From Verrucomicrobium sp. (GTDB lineage Bacteria > Verrucomicrobiota > Verrucomicrobiia > Limisphaerales > UBA9464), in assembly GCA_021298285.1 (NCBI GenBank), contig JAJTFN010000042.1:1-33132 (forward strand): 33,132 bases of DNA, written 5' to 3'. A program made the position numbers and the translations under genes. The notes beneath the pieces were generated by a model, which ran no database searches, was not told the origin of the DNA, and was given only the letters and a program-made list of their open reading frames with translations. This document shows, one piece after another, positions 24,003-33,132 of this stretch. Every line of letters begins with the position of its first letter. Positions within the stretch are counted from its first letter, which is position 1.

Positions 24003-24269
24003 TCCGGGGCAACACCTCAAGCCGACGCCCCGATCCACGCCGAACCCGTTCCGTGGCCAGCGGACGTAGGTTGTTCCACCCATGACTCAGCGCATGCAGC
24101 ACTCCTGCTCGATGCCGGATCCCGCGGAAGACCGCCCGTCCTTCCGGCTCCCGCCGACTGGGGGATTCGGCTGGTCTTGGGCTGGAGGATCACGGTTCCG
24201 GTGTCAAAGCCCGGCTGGCGAGCTCTCAAAGGGATTGATGCCCCGGTCGGACCGGCCGATGGTCGCGGG

Positions 24270-25082
24270 ATGCACTGGGCCATCTGCAACGAGATCTTCA
24301 AGGAGTGGCCCCTGGAGAAGGCCTTCCCGTTCATCGCGAAGACCGGCTACCAGGGGGTGGAGATCGCGCCCTTCACGCTGGCGCCCCTGATCACCGACAT
24401 CCCGGCCACCCGGCGCCGGGAAATCCGCCACCGGGCCGAGGACGCCGGACTGGTCGTCACCGGCATCCACTGGGTGCTCGCCTTCACCGAGGGCATGCAC
24501 GTGAACCATCCCGACCCGGCTTCACGCCAACGGGCCGCCGACTACCTGCAGCACGCGGTGGACTTCTGCGCCGACCTCGGCGGCACACGGATGATCTTCG
24601 GATCGCCCAAGCGGCGGGACATCCTGCCCGGGGTGACGCCGGAACAGGCGCGGTCCTGGACCCTGGAGACCTTCGGCCCGGCGACGCGGACCGCCGAGGA
24701 TCGGGGGGTGGTGATTTGCCTCGAGCCTCTGGCGCCCTCGGAGACCAACTTCCTGAACACCGCCGCCGAGACCCGCAGCCTCGCCGATGAGATGGGCTCC
24801 CCCGCCCTGCAGATCATGCTCGACGTCAAGGCCATGTGCTCGGAGGGACGTCCGGTGGCCGAGACCATCGAGGCTTTTGCCGGGCGATTCTCGTACTTCC
24901 ACGCCAACGACGAGAACCTGAAGGGCCCCGGATTCGGCGAGACCGATTACCGGCCCATCGGGCGGGCCTTGCGACACACCGGCTACCACGGATGGGTGTC
25001 GGTCGAGGTCTTCGTCTTCGACGAGGGTCCGGAAGCCATCGCCACCCGCAGCCTCGACCATCTCAGGCAGCACCTGGGCTGA
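24270..25082 (+). CDS. Sugar phosphate isomerase/epimerase-like TIM barrel protein
   Basis: A 270-residue xylose-isomerase-like (AP endonuclease 2 family) barrel. It begins HWAICNEIFKEWPLEKAFPFIAKTGYQGVEIAPF and has the four expected metal-ligand regions: VICLEPLAPSETNFLN (Glu), IMLDVKAMCSEG (Asp), FSYFHANDENLKGPG (His) and WVSVEVFVFDEG (Glu). Family members isomerise or epimerise ketoses, inosose or tagatose-type sugars with a divalent metal. The start is the ATG before HWAICNE; upstream frame is not family-like. It precedes the enolase-superfamily gene by 76 bases on the same strand, suggesting a shared sugar or sugar-acid pathway. The 267 bases before it hold no supported feature. Confidence 0.88.
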   Translation: MHWAICNEIFKEWPLEKAFPFIAKTGYQGVEIAPFTLAPLITDIPATRRREIRHRAEDAGLVVTGIHWVLAFTEGMHVNHPDPASRQRAADYLQHAVDFCADLGGTRMIFGSPKRRDILPGVTPEQARSWTLETFGPATRTAEDRGVVICLEPLAPSETNFLNTAAETRSLADEMGSPALQIMLDVKAMCSEGRPVAETIEAFAGRFSYFHANDENLKGPGFGETDYRPIGRALRHTGYHGWVSVEVFVFDEGPEAIATRSLDHLRQHLG

Positions 25083-25158
25083 ACCCGCCCGGGCATCCCG
25101 CTCCCCGGCGAATCATCATCCCCGAAGCCCCCTCCCGGAGCCGAAGAAACCCTTTCCC

Positions 25159-26580
25159 ATGCCCAACCCCACCTGCCGGATCACCGGCGTCGCCCTGTGG
25201 TTCCTGCCGGTCACGACCCGGGTGCCGCTGAAGTTCGGCACCGAGGCCCTGACCAGCGTCACCTGCGCCCGGGTCAGGCTGACGGTGCAAGGCCCCGACG
25301 GCCGTTCGGCCTCGGGCTGGGGCGAAACCCCATTGAGCGTCCAATGGGTGTGGCCGTCGCCCATGCCCTATGCGCCGCGGCATCAGGCGCTCCAGGAGTT
25401 CTGCCGGCGCCTGGCCCAGGCGTGGAACGCCTTCGACGAGAGCGGCCACCCGATGCGGCTCGGCAACGCCTTCAACGATTCGGAGCTCACCCGCCTGCAG
25501 GCCCGCTTCAACACCGAGCGCTCGGCCACGGGCCTCGAACCCCTGCCCCACCTGGCGGCTCTGGTGTGCAATTCGGCCTTCGACATCGCCCTGCACGACG
25601 CCTTCGGCCAACTGCTCGGACAGACTGCCTTCGGGATCCTGCAGCCCGGCGTGTGGACCGAGACCCTCGATCAGTACCTCACTCCCTCGACGGACTCCGG
25701 GGTTTGCTTCCAGGGCCAGCCCCTTTCGAGGTTCCTGCTCCCGGAGCGGCGCAATTCGCTGGAGGCTTGGCACCTCGTCGGCGGGCTGGATCCGATCGAC
25801 GCCTCCGAACTCAACGGCTCGGAACCCCACGATGACCACCCGGTGCTGCTGGCGGACTGGATCGTCCGCGACGGCCTGCGCTGCCTGAAGATCAAGCTGC
25901 GCGGCAACGACGCCGACTGGGATTACCAGCGCCTGGTCCGCGTCGGCCGCCTCGGGCTGCCCCTGGGGGTCACCGACCTCACGGCCGACTTCAACTGCAC
26001 CGTGCGGGATCCGGCCTACGTGTGCGGCATCCTCGACCAACTCGAGCACGACCACCCCGACCTGTCCCGGGCGCTGACCTACGTGGAGCAACCCTTCCCC
26101 TACGACCTCGAGGCACACCCGATCCCCGTGCATGAGGTCAGCCGGCGCAAGCCGCTCTTCCTGGACGAGAGCGCCCACGACTGGCGACTCGTGCGCCTCG
26201 GTCGTGAACTCGGTTGGACCGGGGTGGCCCTCAAGACCTGCAAGACCCAGACCGGAGCCCTGCTCTCGGCCGCCTGGGCCCAGGCCCACGGCCTGCAGCT
26301 GATGGTGCAGGACCTCACGAATCCCCGCCTGGCGCAGATCCCGCACTGCCTGTTGGCCGCGCACCTGCCCACCCTGCGGGGTGTCGAGACCAACGCCATG
26401 CAGTTCTACCCGGCCGCCAGCGACCTCGAGGCCACGGTGCATCCGGGCCTGTACCGGCGTCGCGACGGACGGGTGGACCTCACGACCCTCACCGGGGCCG
26501 GCTTCGGCTACGCCGGCGCGGAGACCGTGCGGGAGCTGCCCGCACCGGCGATGGCCCTCGGGGATGCCCCGGGCGCCTGA
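25159..26580 (+). CDS. Mandelate racemase/muconate lactonizing enzyme-family protein (enolase superfamily)
   Basis: A 473-residue enolase-superfamily protein. The N-terminal capping domain (about residues 1-130) is followed by the barrel with KxK base (Lys244, Lys246 in LKIKLRGN). Metal ligands appear at Asp277 (TADFNCT), Glu310 (TYVEQPFPYD) and Asp336/Glu337 (FLDESAHDW), with a second Lys region at LKTCKTQTG (359-362). The family abstracts an alpha-proton from carboxylates, often dehydrating sugar acids or racemising amino acid derivatives. It is longer than the usual 360-400 residues because of an insertion near residues 165-235. The preceding isomerase suggests sugar-acid use; the substrate is not determinable. 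Confidence 0.85.
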   Translation: MPNPTCRITGVALWFLPVTTRVPLKFGTEALTSVTCARVRLTVQGPDGRSASGWGETPLSVQWVWPSPMPYAPRHQALQEFCRRLAQAWNAFDESGHPMRLGNAFNDSELTRLQARFNTERSATGLEPLPHLAALVCNSAFDIALHDAFGQLLGQTAFGILQPGVWTETLDQYLTPSTDSGVCFQGQPLSRFLLPERRNSLEAWHLVGGLDPIDASELNGSEPHDDHPVLLADWIVRDGLRCLKIKLRGNDADWDYQRLVRVGRLGLPLGVTDLTADFNCTVRDPAYVCGILDQLEHDHPDLSRALTYVEQPFPYDLEAHPIPVHEVSRRKPLFLDESAHDWRLVRLGRELGWTGVALKTCKTQTGALLSAAWAQAHGLQLMVQDLTNPRLAQIPHCLLAAHLPTLRGVETNAMQFYPAASDLEATVHPGLYRRRDGRVDLTTLTGAGFGYAGAETVRELPAPAMALGDAPGA

Positions 26581-26761
26581 TGCCGGGGCCCTCCGGTCCC
26601 CGATCCTGCAGGGTCTGTCCTCGTCCTCGCAGGTGGATGGAACGCCCCCAGGGGCCCCGAAGATACCGGACCGTCGGGCCGTCCCGTCCCACCGTCCCGG
26701 GCTCCGCTCCAAAAAACCGCGTTGTTCCGGGCAGGCGGCCGGGGGCAATGTCGGGGCTTCT

Positions 26762-28129
26762 ATGATGGATCAGGTCAACCTCGGACTGGTCGGCGGCGGC
26801 ACCGTCGGCGGCGGTGTCTGGCAGGCGCTCCAACGCAACGGCGACCTGATGGCCGCGCGCCTCGGGCTGCGGCTGCAGGTCGTGCGCATGGCCGTGCGAG
26901 ATCCCAAGCGGACGCGCGGCTTCACGGTGCCCACGTCGGTGCTCACCGGCGACTGGAGCGAGGTGGTGCACGACCCCCAGGTCCAGATCGTGGTGGAACT
27001 GATGGGCGGCACCACGACGGCCCGCGAGGTCGTCCGGGCGGCCTTGAAGCTCGGCAAGCCCGTGGTCACCGCCAACAAGGCCCTGCTCTCGGCCCACGGC
27101 CCCGAACTCTTCGCCCTGGCGGCGAAGCACCGGACCAACCTCTACTACGAGGCTGCGGTCGCCGGGGGCATCCCCATCATCAAGGCCCTCCGGGAATCCT
27201 TCGCCGGCAACCGGATCACCCGCATCGCCGGCATCGTCAACGGCACCTGCAACTACATCCTGACCCGGATGAAGCTGGAGGGGGCCGAGTTCTCCGAGGT
27301 GCTCGCCGACGCCCAGCGCCTGGGTTACGCCGAGGCCGAACCCTCCCTCGACATCGACGGCCATGACGCCGCCCACAAGATCGGGATCCTCGCCTCGCTG
27401 GCCCATGGCTTCTGGGTCCGGCCCGAGGCGATCCACACCGAGGGCATCCGCCACCTCTCCAAGCTCGACATCCAGTTCGCCGGCCAACTGGGCTACACCA
27501 TCAAGCTGCTCGGCATCATCCAACCGGTCGCCTCTGCCGCCCCGTCGGCGGCGAAGAAGGGCAGGAACACCAAGAAGGCCCCGGACGACGGCCAAGCCTC
27601 AGGCATCCAGGTGTCGGTGTACCCGGCCCTCGTCCCCAACACCCATGTGCTGGCCTCGGTGAACCATGCCTTCAATGCGGTGGCCGTGCGGGGCGACACC
27701 GTGGGGGACACCCTGTTCTACGGCCGGGGCGCCGGCCAGGACCCCACCGCCAGTTCGGTGCTGGGCGACCTGGCCGATGCCGCGCTCGACCTGCGCGCCG
27801 GCAACCACCACCGTGTGCCCCCGTTCGCCGCCCACAATGGACAGGGCCGGGTGGTCCCGATGGACACCATCGCCTCGCGGTTCTATGTGCGGCTCGACGT
27901 CTCCGACCGCCCCGGCGTGTTCGCCCGCATCGCCACGGTGCTGGCGCGCGCCCAGATCGGCATCTCCTCCATCATCCAGCCCGAAGGCCACTCGGGCGAG
28001 ACCGTGCCGGTGATCCTGATGCTCGACGCCGCCAGCAACCAGTCGGTCCGCAAGGCCCTGGCGACCATCGGCAAGCTGCCGGTGGTCAAGTCGAAGCCCG
28101 TGGTGCTGCGGGTCGAGAACCTCGACTGA
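26762..28129 (+). CDS. hom: Homoserine dehydrogenase
   Basis: A 455-residue enzyme that reduces aspartate semialdehyde to homoserine on the way to threonine and methionine. The Rossmann motif NLGLVGGGTVGGGVWQAL opens the protein. VVTANKALLSAHG, EAAVAGGIPIIKALRESFAGN, GIVNGTCNYILTRM and YAEAEPSLDIDGHDAAHKIGILA are the family blocks with the catalytic Lys/Asp. A C-terminal ACT domain (YVRLDVSDRPGVFARIATVL) suggests threonine feedback. A Lys/Ala-rich insertion of about 22 residues (near 258-280) interrupts the usual sequence before IQVSVYPALVP. Two consecutive ATG codons occur, with GGGG a few bases upstream. It leads a run of six plus-strand genes. Confidence 0.95.
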   Translation: MMDQVNLGLVGGGTVGGGVWQALQRNGDLMAARLGLRLQVVRMAVRDPKRTRGFTVPTSVLTGDWSEVVHDPQVQIVVELMGGTTTAREVVRAALKLGKPVVTANKALLSAHGPELFALAAKHRTNLYYEAAVAGGIPIIKALRESFAGNRITRIAGIVNGTCNYILTRMKLEGAEFSEVLADAQRLGYAEAEPSLDIDGHDAAHKIGILASLAHGFWVRPEAIHTEGIRHLSKLDIQFAGQLGYTIKLLGIIQPVASAAPSAAKKGRNTKKAPDDGQASGIQVSVYPALVPNTHVLASVNHAFNAVAVRGDTVGDTLFYGRGAGQDPTASSVLGDLADAALDLRAGNHHRVPPFAAHNGQGRVVPMDTIASRFYVRLDVSDRPGVFARIATVLARAQIGISSIIQPEGHSGETVPVILMLDAASNQSVRKALATIGKLPVVKSKPVVLRVENLD

Positions 28130-28147
28130 GCCCGGGCGAACCGACGC

Positions 28148-29080
28148 ATGAACGAGTTCGAACTGATCGGCCGTCTCAAACCGCTGCTGCCCCGGAATGA
28201 TTCCGTGGTCGTGGGCGCGGGCGACGATTGCGCGGTGCTCCTGCCCCCCGCCTCCGGCCTGCAGGTGCTCTTCAAGACTGACGCGGTGGTCGAGGGCGTG
28301 CACTTCACGGCGGAGACGCCGGCCGAGAAGGTCGGGCGCAAGGCACTGGCCCGGGCCGTGAGCGACATCGCAGCCATGGCGGGCACGCCAACCTCGGCCG
28401 TCGTCACGCTCGGGCTGCCGCCCGGGTTCAGCCCCGACCGCGTCGAGGCCATCTACCGGGGCCTGGCCGAGTTCGCCGGCCGAAACGGCATCGCGCTGGT
28501 CGGCGGCGAGACCACCCGGAGCCCGGGCGCGATGTTCCTGAATGTCGCGCTGCTCGGCACGGTACCCGCCGGCCGCGCGGTCCTCCGTTCGGGCGCGAAG
28601 GTCGGCGACGCGGTCTTCGTCACCGGCGAACTCGGCGGATCCATCGAGGGACACCACCTCGACTTCGAACCCCGCCTCGCCGAGGCCCGTTGGCTCGCGG
28701 ATCACTTCGACATCCACGCCATGATGGACCTGAGCGACGGCCTCGCGGGCGACCTGCAGCACATCCTGCAGGCCAGTGGTGTGCCCGGCGGGGAAATCCT
28801 CGCCCCGGCTCTGCCCATCCGGCCCGCGGCCCGCCTTCGGGCGCGCTCCAGCGACACGGCCAAGCCGGCGGTCGTGGCCGCATTGACCGATGGCGAGGAC
28901 TTCGAACTGGTCCTCACGGTCGCTCCTTCGGATGCCGTTCGCCTGCTCGACGGCTGGAAGGCGCGTTTCCCCGAGACGCGCATCACCTGCGTGGGCAAGC
29001 TCAACGACCGGCCCGGGCTCTTCCTGCGGGAGGAACGCGGCCTGACGCCGTTGGGCCACGGATACCAGCACTTCGAGTGA
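28148..29080 (+). CDS. thiL: Thiamine-monophosphate kinase
   Basis: A 310-residue ThiL, which phosphorylates thiamine monophosphate to the active diphosphate cofactor. Visible motifs are VVVGAGDDCAVLLPP (about residues 20-34), KTDAVVEGVHF, ALARAVSDIAAMAGTP, LVGGETTRSPG and MMDLSDGLAGDLQHI, all of the AIR-synthase-like ATP-binding fold. It begins 18 bases after hom and its TGA stop overlaps the ATG of tsaE (TGATG), so translation of the two is coupled. Confidence 0.95.
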   Translation: MNEFELIGRLKPLLPRNDSVVVGAGDDCAVLLPPASGLQVLFKTDAVVEGVHFTAETPAEKVGRKALARAVSDIAAMAGTPTSAVVTLGLPPGFSPDRVEAIYRGLAEFAGRNGIALVGGETTRSPGAMFLNVALLGTVPAGRAVLRSGAKVGDAVFVTGELGGSIEGHHLDFEPRLAEARWLADHFDIHAMMDLSDGLAGDLQHILQASGVPGGEILAPALPIRPAARLRARSSDTAKPAVVAALTDGEDFELVLTVAPSDAVRLLDGWKARFPETRITCVGKLNDRPGLFLREERGLTPLGHGYQHFE

Positions 29081-29514
29081 TGCCCACGGTCCGCACCACA
29101 TCCCCGGAGGAGACCGAGGCGCTCGGCGAGCGGGTGGGCCGAGTCGCCCAGGCCGGCTGGGTGGTCGGGCTCGACGGCGACCTGGGTGCGGGGAAGACCG
29201 CCTTCGTGCGCGGGTTCGTGCGCGGGCTCGGCTGTGCCGCCCGGGCGCATTCGCCCACCTTCGCCCTGCTGCACGAATACCGCGGGGGCCGCCTGCCGGT
29301 CCATCACCTCGACCTGTACCGGCTCAGGTCGGCCGACGAACTGCATGCGGCCGGGTTGGACAGCTGCCTCAGCCCGGACGACGCGGTTTCCATCATCGAA
29401 TGGTACTCCCGGGCCGAGGGGTTGAACCCGCCCCCCGCCTCCCTTCAACGGATCGGGTTCCGGTGGGTCGACGAGTCCACCCGCGAGATCACCCATGATC
29501 TGCCTGGCCTTTGA
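29080..29514 (+). CDS. tsaE: tRNA t6A biosynthesis ATPase TsaE
   Basis: A 144-residue P-loop ATPase required with TsaB, TsaC and TsaD to make N6-threonylcarbamoyladenosine on tRNAs reading ANN codons. Walker A is GDLGAGKTAFVRGFVRGLG (about residues 33-51). It is followed by AHSPTFALLHEYRG, HHLDLYRLRSADEL and SIIEWYSRAEG, all typical of TsaE. The ATG shares a base with the thiL stop, and its end overlaps tsaB by 20 bases. Joint placement with tsaB supports the assignment. Confidence 0.95.
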   Translation: MPTVRTTSPEETEALGERVGRVAQAGWVVGLDGDLGAGKTAFVRGFVRGLGCAARAHSPTFALLHEYRGGRLPVHHLDLYRLRSADELHAAGLDSCLSPDDAVSIIEWYSRAEGLNPPPASLQRIGFRWVDESTREITHDLPGL

Positions 29515-30226
29515 ATTCACCAGCGACCGCCGCTCGGTGGCGGTGAGCGACGGCGACAGCCAACGGGTGCTGGCCGAGGCCGTGCACGACCGGGGCCGAA
29601 CCACGCCGGTGTTCGGACTGGTCGAGCGGGCGCTGGCCGAGGCCGGCGTGCGGCGCGCGGACATCGGCCGACTGGCCGTGAGCATCGGTCCCGGCAGCTA
29701 CACGGGCATCCGCCTGGCCATCGCCGCCGCCCAGGGCTGGCACCTCGGCACGGGCATCGAGGTGGTGGCCGTGGACACCTTCGAGGCCCTGCTCCGTCAG
29801 ACCCTCCGGCAGGCCGCGGCAGGCCCCCGTGTGCTGTGCGTCAACGCCCAGCGCCAGGAATTCGCGGTGCGTGCCTGGGACGGCCGGGACTGGGCGGGAC
29901 CACTGCACCTCGAACCGGCCGAGCGGCTGCTGCAGCGACGGGCCGCCGGGGAGGCGCTCTTCGGCCCGGACCTTCGGGCATGGATCCGGAGCGTGCCGTG
30001 CCCGCCGATCGTCCGGGACGGATCACCCTCCGACCTTCCGACACCGACCGACCGGGACCGCTGGGCCGAGGCCGCCGAGGCATTTCCCACCGCCGGTGAC
30101 GTGGCCCTGCTCGGCGCGACCTCCGCCCAGCCGGTGGCTCCGGAAACGCTGGCCCCGGTCTACCTCCGCGAGGCCGCCTTCGTGAAGGCGCCACCGCACC
30201 GTAAGATCCCGGGGATCACCGACTGA
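29495..30226 (+). CDS. tsaB: tRNA t6A biosynthesis protein TsaB
   Basis: A 243-residue ASKHA-fold protein that forms the TsaB-TsaD platform for t6A synthesis. It begins ICLAFEFTSDRRSVAV, has the family-defining SIGPGSYTGIRLAIAAAQG (about residues 63-81) and VVAVDTFEALL. The short C-terminal domain ends APVYLREAAFVKAP, the common TsaB terminus. It overlaps tsaE by 20 bases and is followed after 2 bases by the YkgJ-like gene, so all are probably one message. Confidence 0.94.
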   Translation: MICLAFEFTSDRRSVAVSDGDSQRVLAEAVHDRGRTTPVFGLVERALAEAGVRRADIGRLAVSIGPGSYTGIRLAIAAAQGWHLGTGIEVVAVDTFEALLRQTLRQAAAGPRVLCVNAQRQEFAVRAWDGRDWAGPLHLEPAERLLQRRAAGEALFGPDLRAWIRSVPCPPIVRDGSPSDLPTPTDRDRWAEAAEAFPTAGDVALLGATSAQPVAPETLAPVYLREAAFVKAPPHRKIPGITD

Positions 30227-30228
30227 CG

Positions 30229-30636
30229 ATGCCGACCTATTGGGAATGCGATCGCTGCACGGCCTGCTGCCGCTGGCCCGGCCAGGTGCGTCTGAACGAC
30301 GCCGACATCTCGCGGATCGCCGCCCATCTGAACCTCACCGAGGACGAATTCATCCAGGGCCACACCCGTCTGGACGCCCAACGGAGCGGTCTGGCCCTCC
30401 GGGACCATGCCGACGGCTCGTGCGGGTTCCTCGATGGCCGGGGCAATTGCCGCATCCAGCCGGTCAAACCCCGGCAGTGCAGCGACTTCCCCAACCGCTG
30501 GAATTTTCCCGGATTCGAGGCGATCTGCCGGGCCAGGCCGGTCGAGGTGTCGGCCGAGGAGTGGGAACGCCGGGTGGCTGCCCCGCCGCCGCCCTTCAAG
30601 CCGCGGTCGGCACGGGGCCTTCCGCACGGGGGTTGA
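30229..30636 (+). CDS. YkgJ-family cysteine cluster protein
   Basis: A 135-residue protein of the YkgJ (CxxCxxCC) family, annotated as putative zinc- or iron-chelating. The cluster is WECDRCTACCRW (Cys7, 10, 13, 14); further cysteines are at 65 (GSCGFLDG), 74 (GNCRIQPVKPRQC), 84 and 100 (FEAIC), the standard set of eight. The Pro/Arg-rich tail is not conserved. The function in the cell is not established for this group. It follows tsaB by 2 bases, so co-translation is likely. Confidence 0.9.
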   Translation: MPTYWECDRCTACCRWPGQVRLNDADISRIAAHLNLTEDEFIQGHTRLDAQRSGLALRDHADGSCGFLDGRGNCRIQPVKPRQCSDFPNRWNFPGFEAICRARPVEVSAEEWERRVAAPPPPFKPRSARGLPHGG

Positions 30637-30682
30637 GAAAGCCGTCCTTCCCCAGCCGGGGGAAACGCGCTACGAAGACCGC

Positions 30683-31669
30683 ATGATTTCCCCCCGGGTC
30701 CTTGCCCGCTGCATCTTGTTCATCACCATGACCGCGACCATGGCCCGTCTCCTCCACGCCGCCGACCTCCGGATCGGCCTCATCGGACTGGACACGTCGC
30801 ACGCCACCGCCTTCACCGAGATCCTCAACAACCCGCAGGCCAAGGACCACGTGCCCGGGGCCAAGGTGGTGGCCGCCTTCAAGGGGGGCAGCCCGGACAT
30901 CGAGTCGAGCATCACGCGCGTGGAAGGGTACACGGCCACCCTCCGGGACAAGCACGGGGTGCGGATCGTGGACTCCATCGAGGAACTCTGTACCCAGGTC
31001 GACGCGGTGATGCTGCTGAGCGTCGATGGCCGCCCGCACCTCACCCAAGCAAGGCCGGTGCTGGCCGCGCGCAAACCCCTCTACATCGACAAGCCCATGG
31101 CCGGCACCCTGCGGGACGTGCACACGCTGGCCCGCCTGGCGGCCGAGTCGAAGACGCCGTTCTTCAGTTCCTCCTCGCTGCGCTTTGCCAAGTCGAGCCA
31201 GGCCGTGAGGAAAGGCTCGATCGGCACCGTCACCAACGCCTGGTGCGGCAGCCCAGCCAGCCTCGAGAAGACCCACCCGGACCTGTTCTGGTACGGGGTG
31301 CACGGCTGCGAGTCGCTCTTCACCGTGATGGGCCGGGGTTGCGAGTCGGTCCGTCGCGGCAAGACGGCCGAGGGCAAGATCGAGGTCGTGGGCACCTGGA
31401 AGGGCGGGCGCACCGGAACCTTCCGTGAGATCGAGGGCTACCAAGGCCAGGCCCAAGGCACCCTCGGGGCCGCCCAGGTCGGAGCCTTCGACGGGTACGC
31501 GCCGCTGGTGGCCGAGGCCGTGACCTTCTTCCAGACCAAGGTGGCGCCGGTGCCGATCGAGGAGACCCTCGAACTTTTCGCCTTCATGGAGGCGGCCGAC
31601 GAGAGCAAGCGGCGTGGCGGAGCCCAGGTGAGACTCTCCGAGGTGGTCGAGATGGCCGCCCGACCCTGA
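30683..31669 (+). CDS. Exported Gfo/Idh/MocA-family oxidoreductase
   Basis: A 328-residue protein with an N-terminal signal-like segment (ARCILFITMTATMARLLHAA) followed directly by a Rossmann fold (LRIGLIGLDTSHATAFTEIL). The family EKP motif appears as DKP in LYIDKPMAGTLRDVHTL, a conservative change. The C-terminal domain with WYGVHGCESLFTVMG carries the conserved His. Export of an NAD(P)-fold protein is uncommon outside PVC-type bacteria and a few other lineages. Substrate unknown. It lies 46 bases after the YkgJ-like gene and may belong to the same transcript; the helix could also be an anchor rather than a cleaved signal. Confidence 0.86.
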   Translation: MISPRVLARCILFITMTATMARLLHAADLRIGLIGLDTSHATAFTEILNNPQAKDHVPGAKVVAAFKGGSPDIESSITRVEGYTATLRDKHGVRIVDSIEELCTQVDAVMLLSVDGRPHLTQARPVLAARKPLYIDKPMAGTLRDVHTLARLAAESKTPFFSSSSLRFAKSSQAVRKGSIGTVTNAWCGSPASLEKTHPDLFWYGVHGCESLFTVMGRGCESVRRGKTAEGKIEVVGTWKGGRTGTFREIEGYQGQAQGTLGAAQVGAFDGYAPLVAEAVTFFQTKVAPVPIEETLELFAFMEAADESKRRGGAQVRLSEVVEMAARP

Positions 31670-31822
31670 GAGCCGCGCTCCGGCCCGCCCCCGGGCGCGG
31701 AGGCCGCGCAACCGGCGGCGATGTCGCAACGACACCCTGGCTGCGGCTCGCCCATCGGCGGCCCGGCGTCACCGGTCGACCCGGAAACCCGGTCGCGTCA
31801 GGGCCTCGGGCCGAAATCCCCG

Positions 31823-31850
31823 TTGACCTGCCGGGGACCCGGGATAGCCT
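31823..31850 (+). promoter_or_regulatory. Candidate sigma-70 type promoter for gap
   Basis: TTGACC (31823-31828) and TAGCCT (31845-31850) are separated by 16 bases, about 43 bases before the gap start. The first element matches five of six consensus positions and the second only three, so this is a moderate candidate. Confidence 0.35.
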
Positions 31851-31865
31851 GTCCGACTTTGGTAA

Positions 31866-32942
<1,077 letters not shown>

Positions 32943-32982
32943 TCCCTCGCAGGGCCGGGCCAACCTCCCGGACCCACCTTCC

Positions 32983-33010
32983 AGGCGGCCCTTTGCCGGG
33001 CCGCCTTTTT
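32983..33010 (+). terminator. Rho-independent terminator after gap
   Basis: GGCGGCCC pairs perfectly with GGGCCGCC around a six-base loop (stem 32984-33005), followed by five T. It is 40 bases past the gap stop. Confidence 0.9.
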
Positions 33011-33063
33011 CGTGCCCTCATGCCGCCCTCCTCCCGGGATGGCGCCTCACGAGTCCAGCCACC

Positions 33064-33132
33064 CTAGGCCCTCGGATGGTGCCGCTGGTGCACCGTGCGG
33101 AGATGCCCGGGGGCGACGTGGGTGTAGATCTC
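33064..33132 (-). CDS. Tyrosine recombinase (XerC/XerD-like), C-terminal fragment at window edge
   Basis: Reading the minus strand from the right edge gives 22 residues, EIYTHVAPGHLRTVHQRHHP followed by RA and a TAG stop. This matches the usual end of XerC/XerD recombinases (xxIYTHVxxxxLrxvhxxxHPRa), where the Tyr is the DNA-attacking nucleophile. Only the last residues are visible, so a housekeeping Xer protein cannot be told from an element-borne integrase. The conserved HPRA ending favours the Xer type. It converges on gap. Confidence 0.75.
   Translation of the reverse strand, partial: EIYTHVAPGHLRTVHQRHHPRA

Noticed and set aside
24082-24390. Short plus-strand frame in the gap before the sugar isomerase gene
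   Set aside because: It overlaps the well-supported isomerase start in another frame and resembles no protein family; the gap is treated as non-coding.
31670-31720. GC-rich stem-loops after the exported Gfo/Idh gene
   Set aside because: The arms pair imperfectly and there is no T-run; no terminator can be supported here by sequence alone.

Overview
This is a high-GC bacterial chromosome segment with dense genes on both strands. The best taxonomic guess is Verrucomicrobiota (PVC group). Supporting signs are a secreted DUF6797/beta-propeller protein, several Gfo/Idh/MocA oxidoreductases including one with a signal peptide, a sulfatase-family protein, a MauE/DoxX-like membrane protein and many starts without a clear Shine-Dalgarno. 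This placement is inferred from gene content; there is no rRNA or tRNA in the window to confirm it.

Layout. 1-2140 (minus): tpiA, secG and a peptide-type solute-binding lipoprotein that runs off the left edge; secG is followed by a clear intrinsic terminator. 2263-6660: nadD (plus) converges on and overlaps larB. larB ends a tight minus-strand set consisting of a Tat-exported sulfite-dehydrogenase-like molybdoprotein, a monohaem cytochrome c, a sulfatase-fold protein and larB. The sulfatase-fold protein has lost every catalytic position I can align. 6835-12193 (minus): an accessory cluster with a cyclic-nucleotide-binding-domain protein, two paralogous exported proteins of unknown function, a PIG-V-like membrane glycosyltransferase, a secreted eight-cysteine protein and a MauE/DoxX-like membrane protein with a CxCFG motif. 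The centre of this cluster is visibly less GC-rich than its surroundings and is the best candidate for an undescribed system.

12476-18910: a COG2907-type FAD protein diverges from a membrane-anchored GrpE-like protein; then a HAD phosphatase, prfA and rpmE (minus), a Gfo/Idh/MocA oxidoreductase (plus) and a ROK-family kinase (minus) without the family zinc motif. 19090-24002: an ArsR-type regulator converges on the DUF6797/propeller gene, which diverges from an overlapping DUF2237-selO pair. 24270-26580: a sugar isomerase/epimerase-like TIM barrel and an enolase-superfamily protein, suggesting sugar or sugar-acid catabolism.

26762-31669 (plus): hom, thiL, tsaE, tsaB, a YkgJ-like cysteine cluster protein and a secreted Gfo/Idh-type protein. 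The first five are tightly packed or overlapping and probably co-transcribed. 31893-32942: gap, with a candidate promoter and a strong terminator. The last 69 bases encode the C-terminus of a tyrosine recombinase (XerC/D-like) on the minus strand.

No tRNA, rRNA, CRISPR array, insertion sequence or riboswitch was recognised. No intergenic gap exceeds 300 bases; the largest (12194-12475 and 24003-24269) hold no gene I can support.
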